From Methylophilus sp. DW102 (GTDB lineage Bacteria > Pseudomonadota > Gammaproteobacteria > Burkholderiales > Methylophilaceae), in NCBI RefSeq assembly GCF_037076555.1, contig NZ_AP029023.1, positions 372,001-436,000 on the forward strand: DNA of 64,000 nt, given 5' to 3'. Positions 16,951 through 26,005 of the stretch are shown one piece after another. The notes below the pieces were generated by a model. The model saw only the letters and a program-made list of their open reading frames with translations, was not told where the DNA came from and did no database searches. Each line of letters opens with the position of its first letter. Position 1 is the stretch's first letter. Position numbers and translations under genes: made by a program.

Positions 16951-19842
16951 ATGGACGATATCAAGTATTCCTCTTCGCAGCCGCAATCCCTCAAGTATGA
17001 CCCAGACAAGGATTACGGTACGCCAAAATCAGACAGCGCAGTGATGGTGACCCTCAATATCGATGGGGTGGATGTTACTGTGCCCGAGGGCAGTTCTATC
17101 ATGCATGCGGCGCAGTTGGGCGGCGTCACCGTGCCCAAGCTCTGTGCTACCGATTCCCTGGAGCCGTTTGGTTCCTGCCGTCTGTGTCTGGTCGAGATCG
17201 AAGGCCGTCGCGGCTATCCGGCCTCTTGCACGACGCCAGTCGCCCCCGGGCTTAAGGTGAAGACGCAAACTCCTAAATTGGCGGATGTGCGCCGGGGCGT
17301 CATGGAATTATATATTTCTGACCATCCGCTGGATTGTCTGACCTGTGGCGCCAATGGGGATTGCGAGTTGCAGGACATGGCAGGTGCGGTCGGTTTGCGT
17401 GAAGTCCGCTATGGCTACGAAGGCGAAAATCATCTGGGCCAGGCCAAAGATGAGTCCAATCCCTACTTCACCTTTGATCCTTCCAAATGTATTGTCTGTT
17501 CACGTTGCGTGCGGGCCTGTGAAGAAACGCAGGGCACCTTTGCCTTGACCATTCAAGGTCGCGGCTTTGACAGCAAGGTTTCTGCAGGCAACAAAGACTT
17601 TCTGGAGTCAGAATGTGTCTCCTGTGGTGCGTGTGTGCAAGCCTGTCCGACCGCCACATTGATGGAAAAAACCGTGATTGAGGCAGGCACGCCTGAGCAC
17701 AAAGTGACAACAACTTGTGCCTATTGTGGCGTTGGTTGCAGTTTTGATGCAGAAATGAAAGGTGAGCAGGTTGTCCGCATGACGCCAAGCAAAGCAGGCG
17801 GCGCCAACCATGGTCACAGCTGCGTCAAAGGCCGCTTTGCCTGGGGCTATGCGACGCATGCGGATCGCATTACCACGCCCATGATACGCAAGAGTATTCA
17901 TGATCCCTGGCAAAAAGTGAGCTGGGATGAGGCAATTAATTATGCCGCCAGTGAAATTCAGCGTATCCAGCAAACCTATGGCAAAGAAGCTGTGGGCGGA
18001 ATTACTTCCAGTCGTTGCACAAATGAAGAAGTCTATGTCACACAAAAACTGATCCGTGCCGTGTTTGGCGTGAATAACGTCGATACCTGTGCCCGTGTGT
18101 GCCACAGCCCGACTGGCTATGGCCTCAAGCAAACCCTGGGGGAGTCCGCGGGCACACAGACCTTCGATTCCGTGATGAAATCAGATGTGATTTTCGTCAT
18201 GGGGGCTAACCCTACCGATGGTCACCCGGTATTTGGCTCAATGATGAAACGCCGTCTGCGTGAAGGGGCCAAGTTGATTATCGTCGATCCACGTGAAATC
18301 GACCTGGTTGCTAATTCTCCCCATATTCGTGCCGACTACCATCTCAAGCTGCGGCCTGGGACCAATGTGGCCATGATTTCAGCCATTTCACATGTGATTG
18401 TGACTGAAGGATTGGTGCAAGAGGACTTTGTTAAAGCGCGCTGCGAGTGGGATTCTTATGTGGCCTGGCGTGATTTTGCTGCCAAGCCTGAAAACTCTCC
18501 AGAAGCACTAGAAAAAGAATTGGGCGTGCCTGCCAACGAGGTGAGAGAAGCTGCACGCTTGTATGCCACCGGCGGCAATGCGGCAATTTACTACGGGTTA
18601 GGGGTCACCGAGCACAGTCAAGGTTCGACCACGGTGATGGGCATAGCCAACCTGGCGATGGCAACCGGCAATGTCGGGCGTGAAGGTGTGGGTGTGAATC
18701 CCTTGCGTGGTCAAAACAATGTACAAGGCTCTTGTGACATGGGATCCATGCCGCATGAGTTCCCTGGCTACCGTCATGTGTCTGATGATGAAACTCGGGC
18801 GCAGTTCGAGCAGGCATGGGGTGTCAAACTGAGCGCTGACCCCGGGCTGCGTATTCCCAATATGCTGGACTTGGCCGCTGAAGGCAGTTTTAAAGCGGTG
18901 TATTGTGTGGGTGAGGATATTGCCCAGTCAGACCCTGACACCCAGCACGTGACCCATGCACTGGAGAATATGGAATGTGTGATTGTGCAGGACTTGTTCC
19001 TGAACGAAACTGCCAAATTCGCGCATGTATTCTTCCCGGGGGCGTCCTTCCTTGAGAAAAACGGGACCTTTACCAATGCCGAACGCCGCATTTCCCCGGT
19101 GCGTAAAGTCATGACCCCCAAGAATGGGATGGAAGATTGGGAGATTACTGCCAGATTCTCGACCGCCTTGGGTTACCCCATGCATTACGCCCATGCCAGC
19201 GAGATCATGGATGAAATCGCCGCCTTGACCCCTACATTTGCTGGAGTCAGCTTCAATAAACTGGACGAGTTGGGCAGTATCCAGTGGCCCTGCAACGACG
19301 AGGCGCCAGAGGGGACGCCGACCATGCATGTGGATGCGTTTGTGCGTGGCAAGGGCAAGTTCTTTGTTACTCAATATGTGCCCACCACCGAGCGCGTCAA
19401 CCAGAAATACCCATTGATCCTGACCACCGGCCGTATCCTGTCGCAATACAATGTGGGTGCACAAACCCGACGCACACAAAACGTGGTTTGGCATCATGAG
19501 GATGTGATCGAGATTCATCCGCACGATGCTGAGGATCGCGGGATTGTTGAAGGCGATTGGGTGGGGATTACCAGCCGCGCCGGGCAGACCGTGCTGCGCG
19601 CCAAGATTACCGAGCGGGTACAACCTGGCGTGGTCTATACCACCTTCCACCATCCTGAGTCCGGTGCCAATGTCATTACCACCGACAACTCGGATTGGGC
19701 GACCAATTGCCCAGAGTACAAAGTCACGGCAGTACAGGTGTCCAAGGTGAACCAGTTGTCTGATTGGCAGAAACAGTATCGTTCATTCAGCGATACCCAG
19801 ATTGAGTTGTCCGGCATGGATCCGCAGACGGTTGTTTCCTGA
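16951..19842 (+). CDS. fdsA: NAD-dependent formate dehydrogenase alpha subunit FdsA (Mo-bis-MGD)
   Basis: The 963-residue catalytic subunit. In order: a NuoG-like [2Fe-2S] domain (CRLCLVEIEG), a His-ligated cluster (HPLDCLTCGANGDC), two ferredoxin clusters (CIVCSRCVRAC and CVSCGACVQAC), a further [4Fe-4S] (CAYCGVGC), and the molybdopterin domain. The metal ligand is Cys384 in ARVCHSPTGYG, encoded by TGC, so this is a cysteine and not a selenocysteine enzyme. It oxidises formate to CO2 in the cytoplasm. AAAGGA precedes the ATG. The C-terminal bis-MGD-binding domain is intact to the stop, which shares one base with the next gene. Confidence 0.96.
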   Translation: MDDIKYSSSQPQSLKYDPDKDYGTPKSDSAVMVTLNIDGVDVTVPEGSSIMHAAQLGGVTVPKLCATDSLEPFGSCRLCLVEIEGRRGYPASCTTPVAPGLKVKTQTPKLADVRRGVMELYISDHPLDCLTCGANGDCELQDMAGAVGLREVRYGYEGENHLGQAKDESNPYFTFDPSKCIVCSRCVRACEETQGTFALTIQGRGFDSKVSAGNKDFLESECVSCGACVQACPTATLMEKTVIEAGTPEHKVTTTCAYCGVGCSFDAEMKGEQVVRMTPSKAGGANHGHSCVKGRFAWGYATHADRITTPMIRKSIHDPWQKVSWDEAINYAASEIQRIQQTYGKEAVGGITSSRCTNEEVYVTQKLIRAVFGVNNVDTCARVCHSPTGYGLKQTLGESAGTQTFDSVMKSDVIFVMGANPTDGHPVFGSMMKRRLREGAKLIIVDPREIDLVANSPHIRADYHLKLRPGTNVAMISAISHVIVTEGLVQEDFVKARCEWDSYVAWRDFAAKPENSPEALEKELGVPANEVREAARLYATGGNAAIYYGLGVTEHSQGSTTVMGIANLAMATGNVGREGVGVNPLRGQNNVQGSCDMGSMPHEFPGYRHVSDDETRAQFEQAWGVKLSADPGLRIPNMLDLAAEGSFKAVYCVGEDIAQSDPDTQHVTHALENMECVIVQDLFLNETAKFAHVFFPGASFLEKNGTFTNAERRISPVRKVMTPKNGMEDWEITARFSTALGYPMHYAHASEIMDEIAALTPTFAGVSFNKLDELGSIQWPCNDEAPEGTPTMHVDAFVRGKGKFFVTQYVPTTERVNQKYPLILTTGRILSQYNVGAQTRRTQNVVWHHEDVIEIHPHDAEDRGIVEGDWVGITSRAGQTVLRAKITERVQPGVVYTTFHHPESGANVITTDNSDWATNCPEYKVTAVQVSKVNQLSDWQKQYRSFSDTQIELSGMDPQTVVS

Positions 19843-20744
19843 TGAGCGAGGCCATTAAGGAGGCTGAGGCGCAATGTCGCCTGTCAGCCTATCAGGAAAT
19901 GCCGGTGCAGCCTGCTGAGCAGGCAGTCACGACGCTGGCGGTGACGCGCTGGCGTCAGGGCGAAGTGACTGTGGTCGCCGATGCCTTGGCGCAAGAAGTC
20001 CCGATTGCGTTTGTGTACAACGGGATATCGCATGTGGTGATGATGGCCACGCCGGCAGACCTCGAAGATTTTGCCTATGGCTTTTCGTTTACCGAAGGCA
20101 TTATTACTGCGCGCAAGCAGATTTATGGTGTAGAGGCTAAAGCGATTGAGGATGACGATGGTCAATTACAAGGCATTGAGCTGCACATAGAATTAGCCAC
20201 AGAACAATTTGTTTTGCTTAAGGCACAGCGCCGTAATCTGACTGGCCGCACGGGTTGTGGCTTATGCGGTGCAGAAAGTTTGCAACAAGTATTCAAGCAT
20301 CCTGGCATGACGGCATCAGCGCCCACCAGACTGGATGCGGCCGTGATAGCCAACGCGCTGGCTTGCTTGCAATCACAGCAGCCACTGCAACAGATGACAG
20401 GCGCAACGCATGCCACAGCACTTGCCGACAAACAGGGCAACATTGTGTGCGTGCGGGAAGATGTCGGCAGGCATAATGCGCTGGATAAACTGATCGGTTG
20501 CTTGTTGCGCCAGCAAGTTGAGTGGACTGCATGCTGGCTGGATCACTGGGTGCTGACGACCAGTCGCGCCAGTTATGAAATGGTACAGAAAGTGGCGATG
20601 GCCGGTGGTCAGGTGTTGGTGGCCATGTCTGCGCCCACCGCCCTCGCCGTCAATCTGGCCAAGGAATATGGTTTTTTACTGGTTGGCTTTGCCAGAGCAG
20701 GCCAATGTGTTGTGTATAGTGGTGAGCTTGGCCAAACAAGCTAA
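19842..20744 (+). CDS. fdhD: Formate dehydrogenase sulfurtransferase FdhD/FdsC
   Basis: A 300-residue accessory protein that transfers sulfur from a cysteine desulfurase to the molybdenum cofactor before insertion into FdsA. The functional loop GRTGCGLCGAES (near residue 132) has the CxxC pair. EDVGRHNALDKLIG (near residue 207) and TTSRASYEMVQK are conserved cofactor-binding segments. It starts within the fdsA stop (TGATG), in the position of fdsC in fdsGBACD operons. The operon position and the family agree. Confidence 0.95.
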   Translation: MSEAIKEAEAQCRLSAYQEMPVQPAEQAVTTLAVTRWRQGEVTVVADALAQEVPIAFVYNGISHVVMMATPADLEDFAYGFSFTEGIITARKQIYGVEAKAIEDDDGQLQGIELHIELATEQFVLLKAQRRNLTGRTGCGLCGAESLQQVFKHPGMTASAPTRLDAAVIANALACLQSQQPLQQMTGATHATALADKQGNIVCVREDVGRHNALDKLIGCLLRQQVEWTACWLDHWVLTTSRASYEMVQKVAMAGGQVLVAMSAPTALAVNLAKEYGFLLVGFARAGQCVVYSGELGQTS

Positions 20745-20775
20745 GCTGGATAGTCACTGGAAAGCGTGTAGAGAG

Positions 20776-20997
20776 ATGGATGTCGAAAAGTTAATTAAAA
20801 TGGCTAATCAGATTGGCGATTTTTTTGAGGCAAATCCTGATGCCGAGGAAGCGCAGCGTGAAATTGCCAGCCACCTGAAAAAATTCTGGAATTCGGTCAT
20901 GATCAACAGCCTGGTCAGCCATGTGCAGCAACATCAGGGGCAAGGCTTGCATCCGCAAGTGATTGCGGCCGTGCAGCAATATGTAAAATTGTCTTGA
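20776..20997 (+). CDS. fdsD: Formate dehydrogenase delta subunit FdsD
   Basis: A 73-residue protein beginning MDVEKLIKMANQIGDFFE, with the helical pattern and the KKFWNSVMI segment of FdsD, a small subunit needed for assembly or stability of the complex. The ATG at 20776 follows a GAGAG stretch. An open frame extends upstream to 20575, but that part is Trp/Pro/Arg-rich, overlaps fdhD in another frame and is not protein-like. Last gene of the operon; a terminator follows. Confidence 0.88.
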   Translation: MDVEKLIKMANQIGDFFEANPDAEEAQREIASHLKKFWNSVMINSLVSHVQQHQGQGLHPQVIAAVQQYVKLS

Positions 20998-21006
20998 AGT
21001 GAACAG

Positions 21007-21034
21007 GGTGACCTGAAGTTCTGGTCGCCGTTTT
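21007..21034 (+). terminator. Candidate terminator of the fds operon
   Basis: GGTGACC (21007-21013) pairs with GGTCGCC (21023-21029) through one G-U pair, then GTTTT follows. It lies between the convergent fdsD and glycosyltransferase genes. Confidence 0.6.
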
Positions 21035-21039
21035 CTGTA

Positions 21040-22725
21040 TTACTTGTGGTGTCGCTGTAATAATCTGAAAGACTCGCGATTCTGGCGGGTCTGTTCCCCC
21101 TCCCAAATGACGCGCCATTCATCCCCGGGCAACACGTGGCGTTTTCCAGGCTGGTCTTCAATCAGGTACAAATCACAGTCTGCCGGTTTTGCAGTCGCCT
21201 GGGTTTGCAGGCGTATCTTGGCATGATAGTGCAATAACTCCTCTTGCGAGCTGCCTATATTTTGCGCATAAATACATTGGTAATGCGCGGGCAAATGCTT
21301 GCGCAAGTCTTCAAACAGGGGCTGATAGGTGCGCGCCGCTTCAATCATCGGGAGCCAGAGACTCATGAATACGGTCCAGGCACAGGTCATGCCGATGGCC
21401 CAGTTCGTGGCGCTGGATCGGTTGGAGTGTTTGGAACGCAAGACAATGGACAACCAGATCAGGGTCACGGCTACCGCAATCGCACCGTAGAGCAGGCTGA
21501 ATGGAATCATTTGCAGGCCGGACAGGTAGCTCAGACGCTGAAACAGTTTGACGGGGGTGCCATTGAGCATGGCCCACCAACCCAGCCAGGCAATGGCAAT
21601 CAGCAGGCCAAACAAGATCAATCCAAACCAGTTTAAGGCACCTGCTGCGCCACGTTTGAGCGTTTCTATGCTGCCAGCTGCCAGCACGGTCAGCGGGACC
21701 AGCAAGGGCAAGGCATTCACTTCACTGCGGTCGCTATAAAAGCCGATCAGTACAAAGGCTACGGTAAAAAAGATCAGTCCCAATTGAAAGCGGTAGGTGC
21801 TCAGCACGCTCTGGCGAAAGCGCCAAACGCCCCACATGGCAAAAGGGAGTGCTGGCCAGGCATACCAGGCCAAGGTGCGGACAAAATAAGCATGCTTTGT
21901 CGGGAGTTGCACTTGCCATTGCGATTGCCACCAGGTCTGCCAAAGTTCGGGAGCCCATTGCTGGCATAGCGAGCACCACAGCCAGATGCCAGGTACTGCA
22001 AGCAGCACGCCTGCCAGTAAGGCTTGGGATTGTGCGCGATGTTGACGAATGGCAGGCAATAGCAGCAGGCAAACCGTCGTCCCGATAATGGTGAGTGCAG
22101 GCAATACGCCACCCGCCAGAAATGAGATCAGCAAGCCTGCCCCTAGCAAACCTGCAGCACGTAATGGCTTGCGGATGACGAGTGCCAGGGCGTAAAACGC
22201 CATGGTGATGCCACTCAAGGCCGCCACGGCCGGCATCATGGTGTGTGCGCTCACCACCAACCCCAGGCAACCTATGAAAATGAAATTGGTTTGTCTGCCA
22301 ACACCAAAATTCCACAGCTCCCGCCCACTCAAGCCCATCATGATCAGTGTCAGCAACATCCAGACACCAACACTCAGTCGGGCTGCATCATGTATAGGTA
22401 AAAATGGGGAGAGCAGATGCGCAAAACCAGTTGCGACCCAGTAAAACAAGGGCGGGGTTTCCAGGGCAGGGTGGCCTGCCGATACTGGCGCAATCCAGTA
22501 GCCTTCGGTCCAGCTTTGCATGGACAGGAACGGATGTTCAAACAGGCTTTGGACGATACTGGCCGTCTGCGACTCGAACGGCTTCCAGGGTGAATGCCCT
22601 ATCAGGCCCACGCACAACCAGATGGCACAGAGCAGGATCAGCAAATGTGTTTTTGCCCGCTCACCGACCTTGGCGCGCGGGGTAGCCATGTTTTCTTGCC
22701 AGTCGTGGTCAATGTAAAACTGCAT
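21040..22725 (-). CDS. GT39-type membrane glycosyltransferase (ArnT/PMT-like)
   Basis: A 561-residue polytopic membrane protein with ten or more hydrophobic segments, then a roughly 100-residue soluble C-terminal part. The N terminus (first helix followed by HSPWKPFESQTASIVQ) is in the place of the acidic first loop of ArnT/PMT glycosyltransferases, which use polyprenyl-phosphate sugars on the periplasmic side. The usual Asp-Glu pair of that loop is reduced to a single Glu, so the acceptor or donor may differ. A second in-frame ATG at 22690 is a possible start. It stands alone, convergent with the fds operon. Substrate cannot be deduced. Confidence 0.75.
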   Translation of the reverse strand: MQFYIDHDWQENMATPRAKVGERAKTHLLILLCAIWLCVGLIGHSPWKPFESQTASIVQSLFEHPFLSMQSWTEGYWIAPVSAGHPALETPPLFYWVATGFAHLLSPFLPIHDAARLSVGVWMLLTLIMMGLSGRELWNFGVGRQTNFIFIGCLGLVVSAHTMMPAVAALSGITMAFYALALVIRKPLRAAGLLGAGLLISFLAGGVLPALTIIGTTVCLLLLPAIRQHRAQSQALLAGVLLAVPGIWLWCSLCQQWAPELWQTWWQSQWQVQLPTKHAYFVRTLAWYAWPALPFAMWGVWRFRQSVLSTYRFQLGLIFFTVAFVLIGFYSDRSEVNALPLLVPLTVLAAGSIETLKRGAAGALNWFGLILFGLLIAIAWLGWWAMLNGTPVKLFQRLSYLSGLQMIPFSLLYGAIAVAVTLIWLSIVLRSKHSNRSSATNWAIGMTCAWTVFMSLWLPMIEAARTYQPLFEDLRKHLPAHYQCIYAQNIGSSQEELLHYHAKIRLQTQATAKPADCDLYLIEDQPGKRHVLPGDEWRVIWEGEQTRQNRESFRLLQRHHK

Positions 22726-22805
22726 GGTGGAATACAGATCGCGAAGTAAACGCCCTTAACAAGAACAGATTATTCAGCTCAAGCTTAATGCCTATAGATT
22801 AAAAC

Positions 22806-22829
22806 AAAAAAGGCAGCCATGCTGCCTTT
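22806..22829 (-). terminator. Terminator after rpmE
   Basis: AAAGGCAGC (22809-22817) and GCTGCCTTT (22821-22829) form a 9-bp stem with a 3-base loop. Read on the minus strand it is followed by T residues (complement of 22806-22810), ending the rpmE transcript. Confidence 0.85.
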
Positions 22830-22849
22830 CTGGACGATCTTCGCCGAAA

Positions 22850-23050
22850 TTACATGCCGTATTTTTGGCGGAATTTCTCAACGCGACCAGCGGTGTCCAC
22901 GATCTTCTGTTTACCAGTGTAGAACGGGTGGCACTGTGAACAGACTTCAATGTTCAAGTCTTTACCGTTAGTAGAACGGGTTTTAAATTTGTTGCCACAG
23001 CTACATGTGACGTTGATTTCCGGGTAATTTGGGTGAATATCAGCTTTCAT
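22850..23050 (-). CDS. rpmE: 50S ribosomal protein bL31
   Basis: A 66-residue ribosomal protein of the zinc-binding (C+) type. The cysteines in CSCGN and VCSQCHPF form the zinc site, showing that this is the primary bL31 rather than the zinc-independent paralogue. AGAGAG lies upstream of the ATG. It follows rho by 103 bp on the same strand and has its own terminator. Confidence 0.97.
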   Translation of the reverse strand: MKADIHPNYPEINVTCSCGNKFKTRSTNGKDLNIEVCSQCHPFYTGKQKIVDTAGRVEKFRQKYGM

Positions 23051-23153
23051 GCTTTCTCTCTAATCTTAAGCAGTTGCAGTAAACGCGCGATTATCTATGA
23101 ATTCGTCTGCTTTATCAAGCACAATCTCAAAAATATTTGTATCGTTGGCAGCA

Positions 23154-24413
23154 TTAGCCGCGACGCATACTGTCAAAAAAGTCGTTGTTGCTCTTGGTGG
23201 CCTTGATTTTATCAAGCAAGAACTCCATCGCCTCGAGGTCGTCCATGGGGTAGAGCAATTTGCGCAATACCCAGATTTTCTGCAACACATCTTTATCCAG
23301 CAACAGTTCTTCGCGGCGGGTGCCCGACTTGTTGACGTTGATCGCCGGGTAAGTGCGTTTCTCGGCCATGCGTCTATCCAGATGGATTTCCATGTTGCCG
23401 GTGCCTTTGAATTCTTCGTAGATCACATCGTCCATGCGTGAGCCGGTATCAACCAGCGCCGTGGCGATGATGGTCAGCGAACCGCCTTCTTCGACGTTAC
23501 GTGCCGCACCAAAGAAGCGTTTGGGTTTTTGCAGGGCATTGGCGTCCACACCACCGGTCAAGACCTTGCCGGAAGACGGGATGACTGTGTTGTACGCACG
23601 CGCCAAACGCGTGATAGAGTCGAGCAGGATGACGACATCTTTTTTGTGCTCAACCAGGCGTTTGGCTTTTTCCAACACCATTTCAGCCACTTGTACGTGG
23701 CGGGTGGCCGGTTCGTCAAAGGTTGAAGCCACCACTTCGCCACGCACTGAGCGGGTCATCTCGGTCACTTCTTCCGGGCGCTCGTCGATCAGCAATACAA
23801 TCAGAATACAGTCAGGATGGTTAGCCGTAATCGCGTGCGCAATATTTTGCAGCATGACCGTTTTACCGCTTTTCGGACTGGCGACCAGCAAGGCGCGCTG
23901 ACCTTTACCAATGGGTGCAATCATGTCGATCACACGGCTGGTGATGTTCTCTTCACCGCGGATATCGCGTTCCAGCGTCAGTGGGATGGTCGGGAATAGT
24001 GGGGTCAGGTTCTCAAACAGAATCTTGTGTTTGGTATTCTCGGGCGCCTCGGCATTGACGCTGTCTACCTTGACCAGCGCAAAGTAACGTTCGCCTTCTT
24101 TAGGCGTGCGGATTTCACCTTGAATGCTATCACCGGTGTGCAGGTTGAAGCGGCGAATCTGTGAAGGGGAGACGTAAATGTCGTCCGGACCTGCCAGATA
24201 GGAGGTGTCGGGTGAGCGCAAAAAGCCAAATCCGTCAGGCAAGACTTCCAGCGTGCCATCACCAAAAATGCTGTCGCCCTTTTTTGCCTTGTTTTTAAGG
24301 ATGGCAAAAATGAGATCCTGCTTGCGCATACGGCTCGCATTTTCAATGTCGTTGGCGATCGCCATTTCGACCAGTTCGGTCACAGGAAGGTGTTTAAGGT
24401 CGGATAGGTGCAT
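23154..24413 (-). CDS. rho: Transcription termination factor Rho
   Basis: A 419-residue hexameric RNA-dependent helicase. The N-terminal helical domain is followed by the cold-shock-like RNA-binding domain ([12 protein letters not shown] near residue 58), the P-loop [11 protein letters not shown] (near 180), Walker B with [13 protein letters not shown] (near 210), and the Q- and R-loop region. The length equals that of E. coli Rho. It lies downstream of trxA, a common order in proteobacteria, with a hairpin in the gap. Confidence 0.98.
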   Translation of the reverse strand: MHLSDLKHLPVTELVEMAIANDIENASRMRKQDLIFAILKNKAKKGDSIFGDGTLEVLPDGFGFLRSPDTSYLAGPDDIYVSPSQIRRFNLHTGDSIQGEIRTPKEGERYFALVKVDSVNAEAPENTKHKILFENLTPLFPTIPLTLERDIRGEENITSRVIDMIAPIGKGQRALLVASPKSGKTVMLQNIAHAITANHPDCILIVLLIDERPEEVTEMTRSVRGEVVASTFDEPATRHVQVAEMVLEKAKRLVEHKKDVVILLDSITRLARAYNTVIPSSGKVLTGGVDANALQKPKRFFGAARNVEEGGSLTIIATALVDTGSRMDDVIYEEFKGTGNMEIHLDRRMAEKRTYPAINVNKSGTRREELLLDKDVLQKIWVLRKLLYPMDDLEAMEFLLDKIKATKSNNDFFDSMRRG

Positions 24414-24458
24414 GAATAACTCGCAAGATTGAAAAACATCTGAGAGATTGAAAAGGAA

Positions 24459-24487
24459 ACCCGGTTTCGCAGACGTTGAAACCGGGT
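24459..24487 (-). terminator. Hairpin between trxA and rho, possible terminator or attenuator
   Basis: ACCCGGTTTC (24459-24468) and GAAACCGGGT (24478-24487) form a perfect 10-bp stem with a 9-base loop, just after the trxA stop. On the minus strand it is followed by TTCCTTTTC, an interrupted T-tract, so termination may be partial and could set the trxA-to-rho ratio. Confidence 0.65.
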
Positions 24488-24494
24488 AAAGAAG

Positions 24495-24821
24495 TTAGAT
24501 ATTGCTGTCGATGAACGCGCTGAGCTGAGATTTGGACAAGGCGCCCACTTTGGTGGCTTCAACATTGCCGTTTTTGAATAACATCAGTGTGGGAATGCCA
24601 CGGATACCATATTTAGGCGGTGTGTTCTGGTTGTCATCAATGTTGAGCTTGGCAACTTTCAGGCGACCCGCATACTCTTTGCTGATCTCATCCAAAATCG
24701 GCGCAATCATCTTACAAGGTCCGCACCATTCTGCCCAGTAATCAACCAGTACCGGAATCGTGGATTGCAATACTTCTTGTTCAAAGCTGGCGTCGCTTAA
24801 ATGGGTAATGTTGTCGCTCAT
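24495..24821 (-). CDS. trxA: Thioredoxin 1
   Basis: A 108-residue cytoplasmic disulfide reductase with the active site WCGPC near residue 32, the buried Asp in VDYWAEW, and cis-Pro in GIRGIPTLM. It is the probable reductant for the peroxiredoxin encoded at 8979-9449. AAGAGGC precedes the ATG. It is upstream of rho. Confidence 0.97.
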   Translation of the reverse strand: MSDNITHLSDASFEQEVLQSTIPVLVDYWAEWCGPCKMIAPILDEISKEYAGRLKVAKLNIDDNQNTPPKYGIRGIPTLMLFKNGNVEATKVGALSKSQLSAFIDSNI

Positions 24822-25090
24822 TATTGCCTCTTAAGATTGGTGAAGGATGTAAGTCAATAGTAGACAGGGTATCAACAGAAAAATTCTGAATGTGTTTGAC
24901 TAAATATTGTTTAGGCTAAACGTTATTTGAATCAGTTGAATCAATTGTTTTTGAATGAGTAATTTGCTAAAAACTGAAATTACTAAAAAGATTGCAGCTA
25001 GTATAGCAACAGTTTTCAAGCATAATCAAGTTTTTCCCTGCATTATTGTTTGTAAATGCGGCATATCTTCATTAAAAACAAGAGGGCTTG
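24822..25090. other. AT-rich intergenic region between trxA and the tlpA-like gene
   Basis: These 269 bp are AT-rich and must carry the divergent promoters. I see no open frame with a ribosome site and no strong promoter match on either strand. Confidence 0.5.
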
Positions 25091-25591
25091 ATGTTATTTA
25101 ACATGTTGCGCATCGGATGGCTGAGTCTATGGCTATTATCAAGCATGAGCGAGACCCTGGCGCAGGAGGTGACCAGGGACTGGGTGATGCAGGATATGGC
25201 TGGTCATAAACATCAGCTTTCCCAATACAAGGGGCGTTGGCTGGTGGTGAATTACTGGGCCCCCTGGTGTCCGCCCTGTCTTGAAGAAATGCCTGAACTG
25301 GTGACGTTTTATGATGCCCATGTTAATCAAAACGTGATGGTGCTCGGAGTGGCGGTCCAGTATGAGTCTGTGGCCTCAGTCAAGAAGTATGCCGATGATA
25401 TGCTGATTTCTTATCCGGTGGTGCTCGGTGAGGCGCAAAAGCCGACGGCTCACAAGCCTGAAGTTTTGCCGACCACCTATATTTATGCGCCAGATGGCCG
25501 CTTGTATCAAGTTAAACGCGGCGCGTTGAGTCGCGCCTGGTTAGAGCAGTTACTCAAGGAATCCGCGTTTAATGTCCCCGTAAAGCCCTAG
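25091..25591 (+). CDS. TlpA-like periplasmic thioredoxin-fold protein
   Basis: A 166-residue exported thioredoxin-like protein. The signal peptide ends near residue 25 (ETLAQ), and the active site WAPWCPPCLEE is near residue 57, with the Trp-Cys-Pro-Pro-Cys form typical of TlpA/ResA reductases. cis-Pro is in VLPTTYIY. Such proteins keep apocytochrome or other periplasmic cysteines reduced, which would suit an organism rich in cytochrome c; the exact client is unknown. The ATG at 25091 follows AGAGGG. It converges on DUF3579 with a one-base gap. Confidence 0.88.
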   Translation: MLFNMLRIGWLSLWLLSSMSETLAQEVTRDWVMQDMAGHKHQLSQYKGRWLVVNYWAPWCPPCLEEMPELVTFYDAHVNQNVMVLGVAVQYESVASVKKYADDMLISYPVVLGEAQKPTAHKPEVLPTTYIYAPDGRLYQVKRGALSRAWLEQLLKESAFNVPVKP

Positions 25592-25592
25592 T

Positions 25593-25880
25593 CTAAATGT
25601 TGACTGCTTCGCCGGCTGGGTTGATCACGCTCAACTGGTTCTCTTTTGCAAACTGCATCAGCTGCTCAAAGCCAGCCGGATTCACGTCTTTAAGCTTCAT
25701 ATCCACAGACAGGCTGCGTACATTGTTGACCAGTTTTGGTTTCAAATAGGGCGAGTAGCGCAGCTTCTTGTCAACGCCAAAGCTGGCATAGGTGCTGCAC
25801 ATACGGTCTACCCAGTCGCTCGGGCGGAAAGGTTTCCCCGCCAGTGTGATGCCTTGAATAATAATTTCCTGAGTTTCCAT
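25593..25880 (-). CDS. DUF3579 family protein
   Basis: A 95-residue soluble protein recognised as DUF3579, which is found mainly in betaproteobacteria (ITLAGKPFRPSDWVDRMCS near the N terminus; conserved RYSPYLKP). No catalytic motif is apparent. AAGGAAT precedes the ATG. The function is unknown. Confidence 0.8.
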   Translation of the reverse strand: METQEIIIQGITLAGKPFRPSDWVDRMCSTYASFGVDKKLRYSPYLKPKLVNNVRSLSVDMKLKDVNPAGFEQLMQFAKENQLSVINPAGEAVNI

Positions 25881-26005
25881 GCGGATTCCTTAAAAAAAAC
25901 AAATTAATAGTCAGGGGTAAGCGTTATCAGTACGAGCACTGGGATGCATAAAAACCTCACAGAAGGACTGCAATGTTTGCGCATCGCGACTGATGCCGCC
26001 TATCC

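Noticed and set aside
18082..18110. Selenocysteine in formate dehydrogenase
   Set aside because: The metal-ligand codon is TGC (Cys384), with no in-frame TGA and no SECIS-like hairpin needed.
18928..19653. 241-codon minus-strand open frame opposite fdsA
   Set aside because: A shadow of a well-conserved gene with every FdsA motif intact; no start signals or recognisable domains.
20575..20775. N-terminal extension of fdsD inside fdhD
   Set aside because: The added segment is rich in Trp, Arg and Pro from reading fdhD out of frame; the ATG at 20776 gives the FdsD-like protein.
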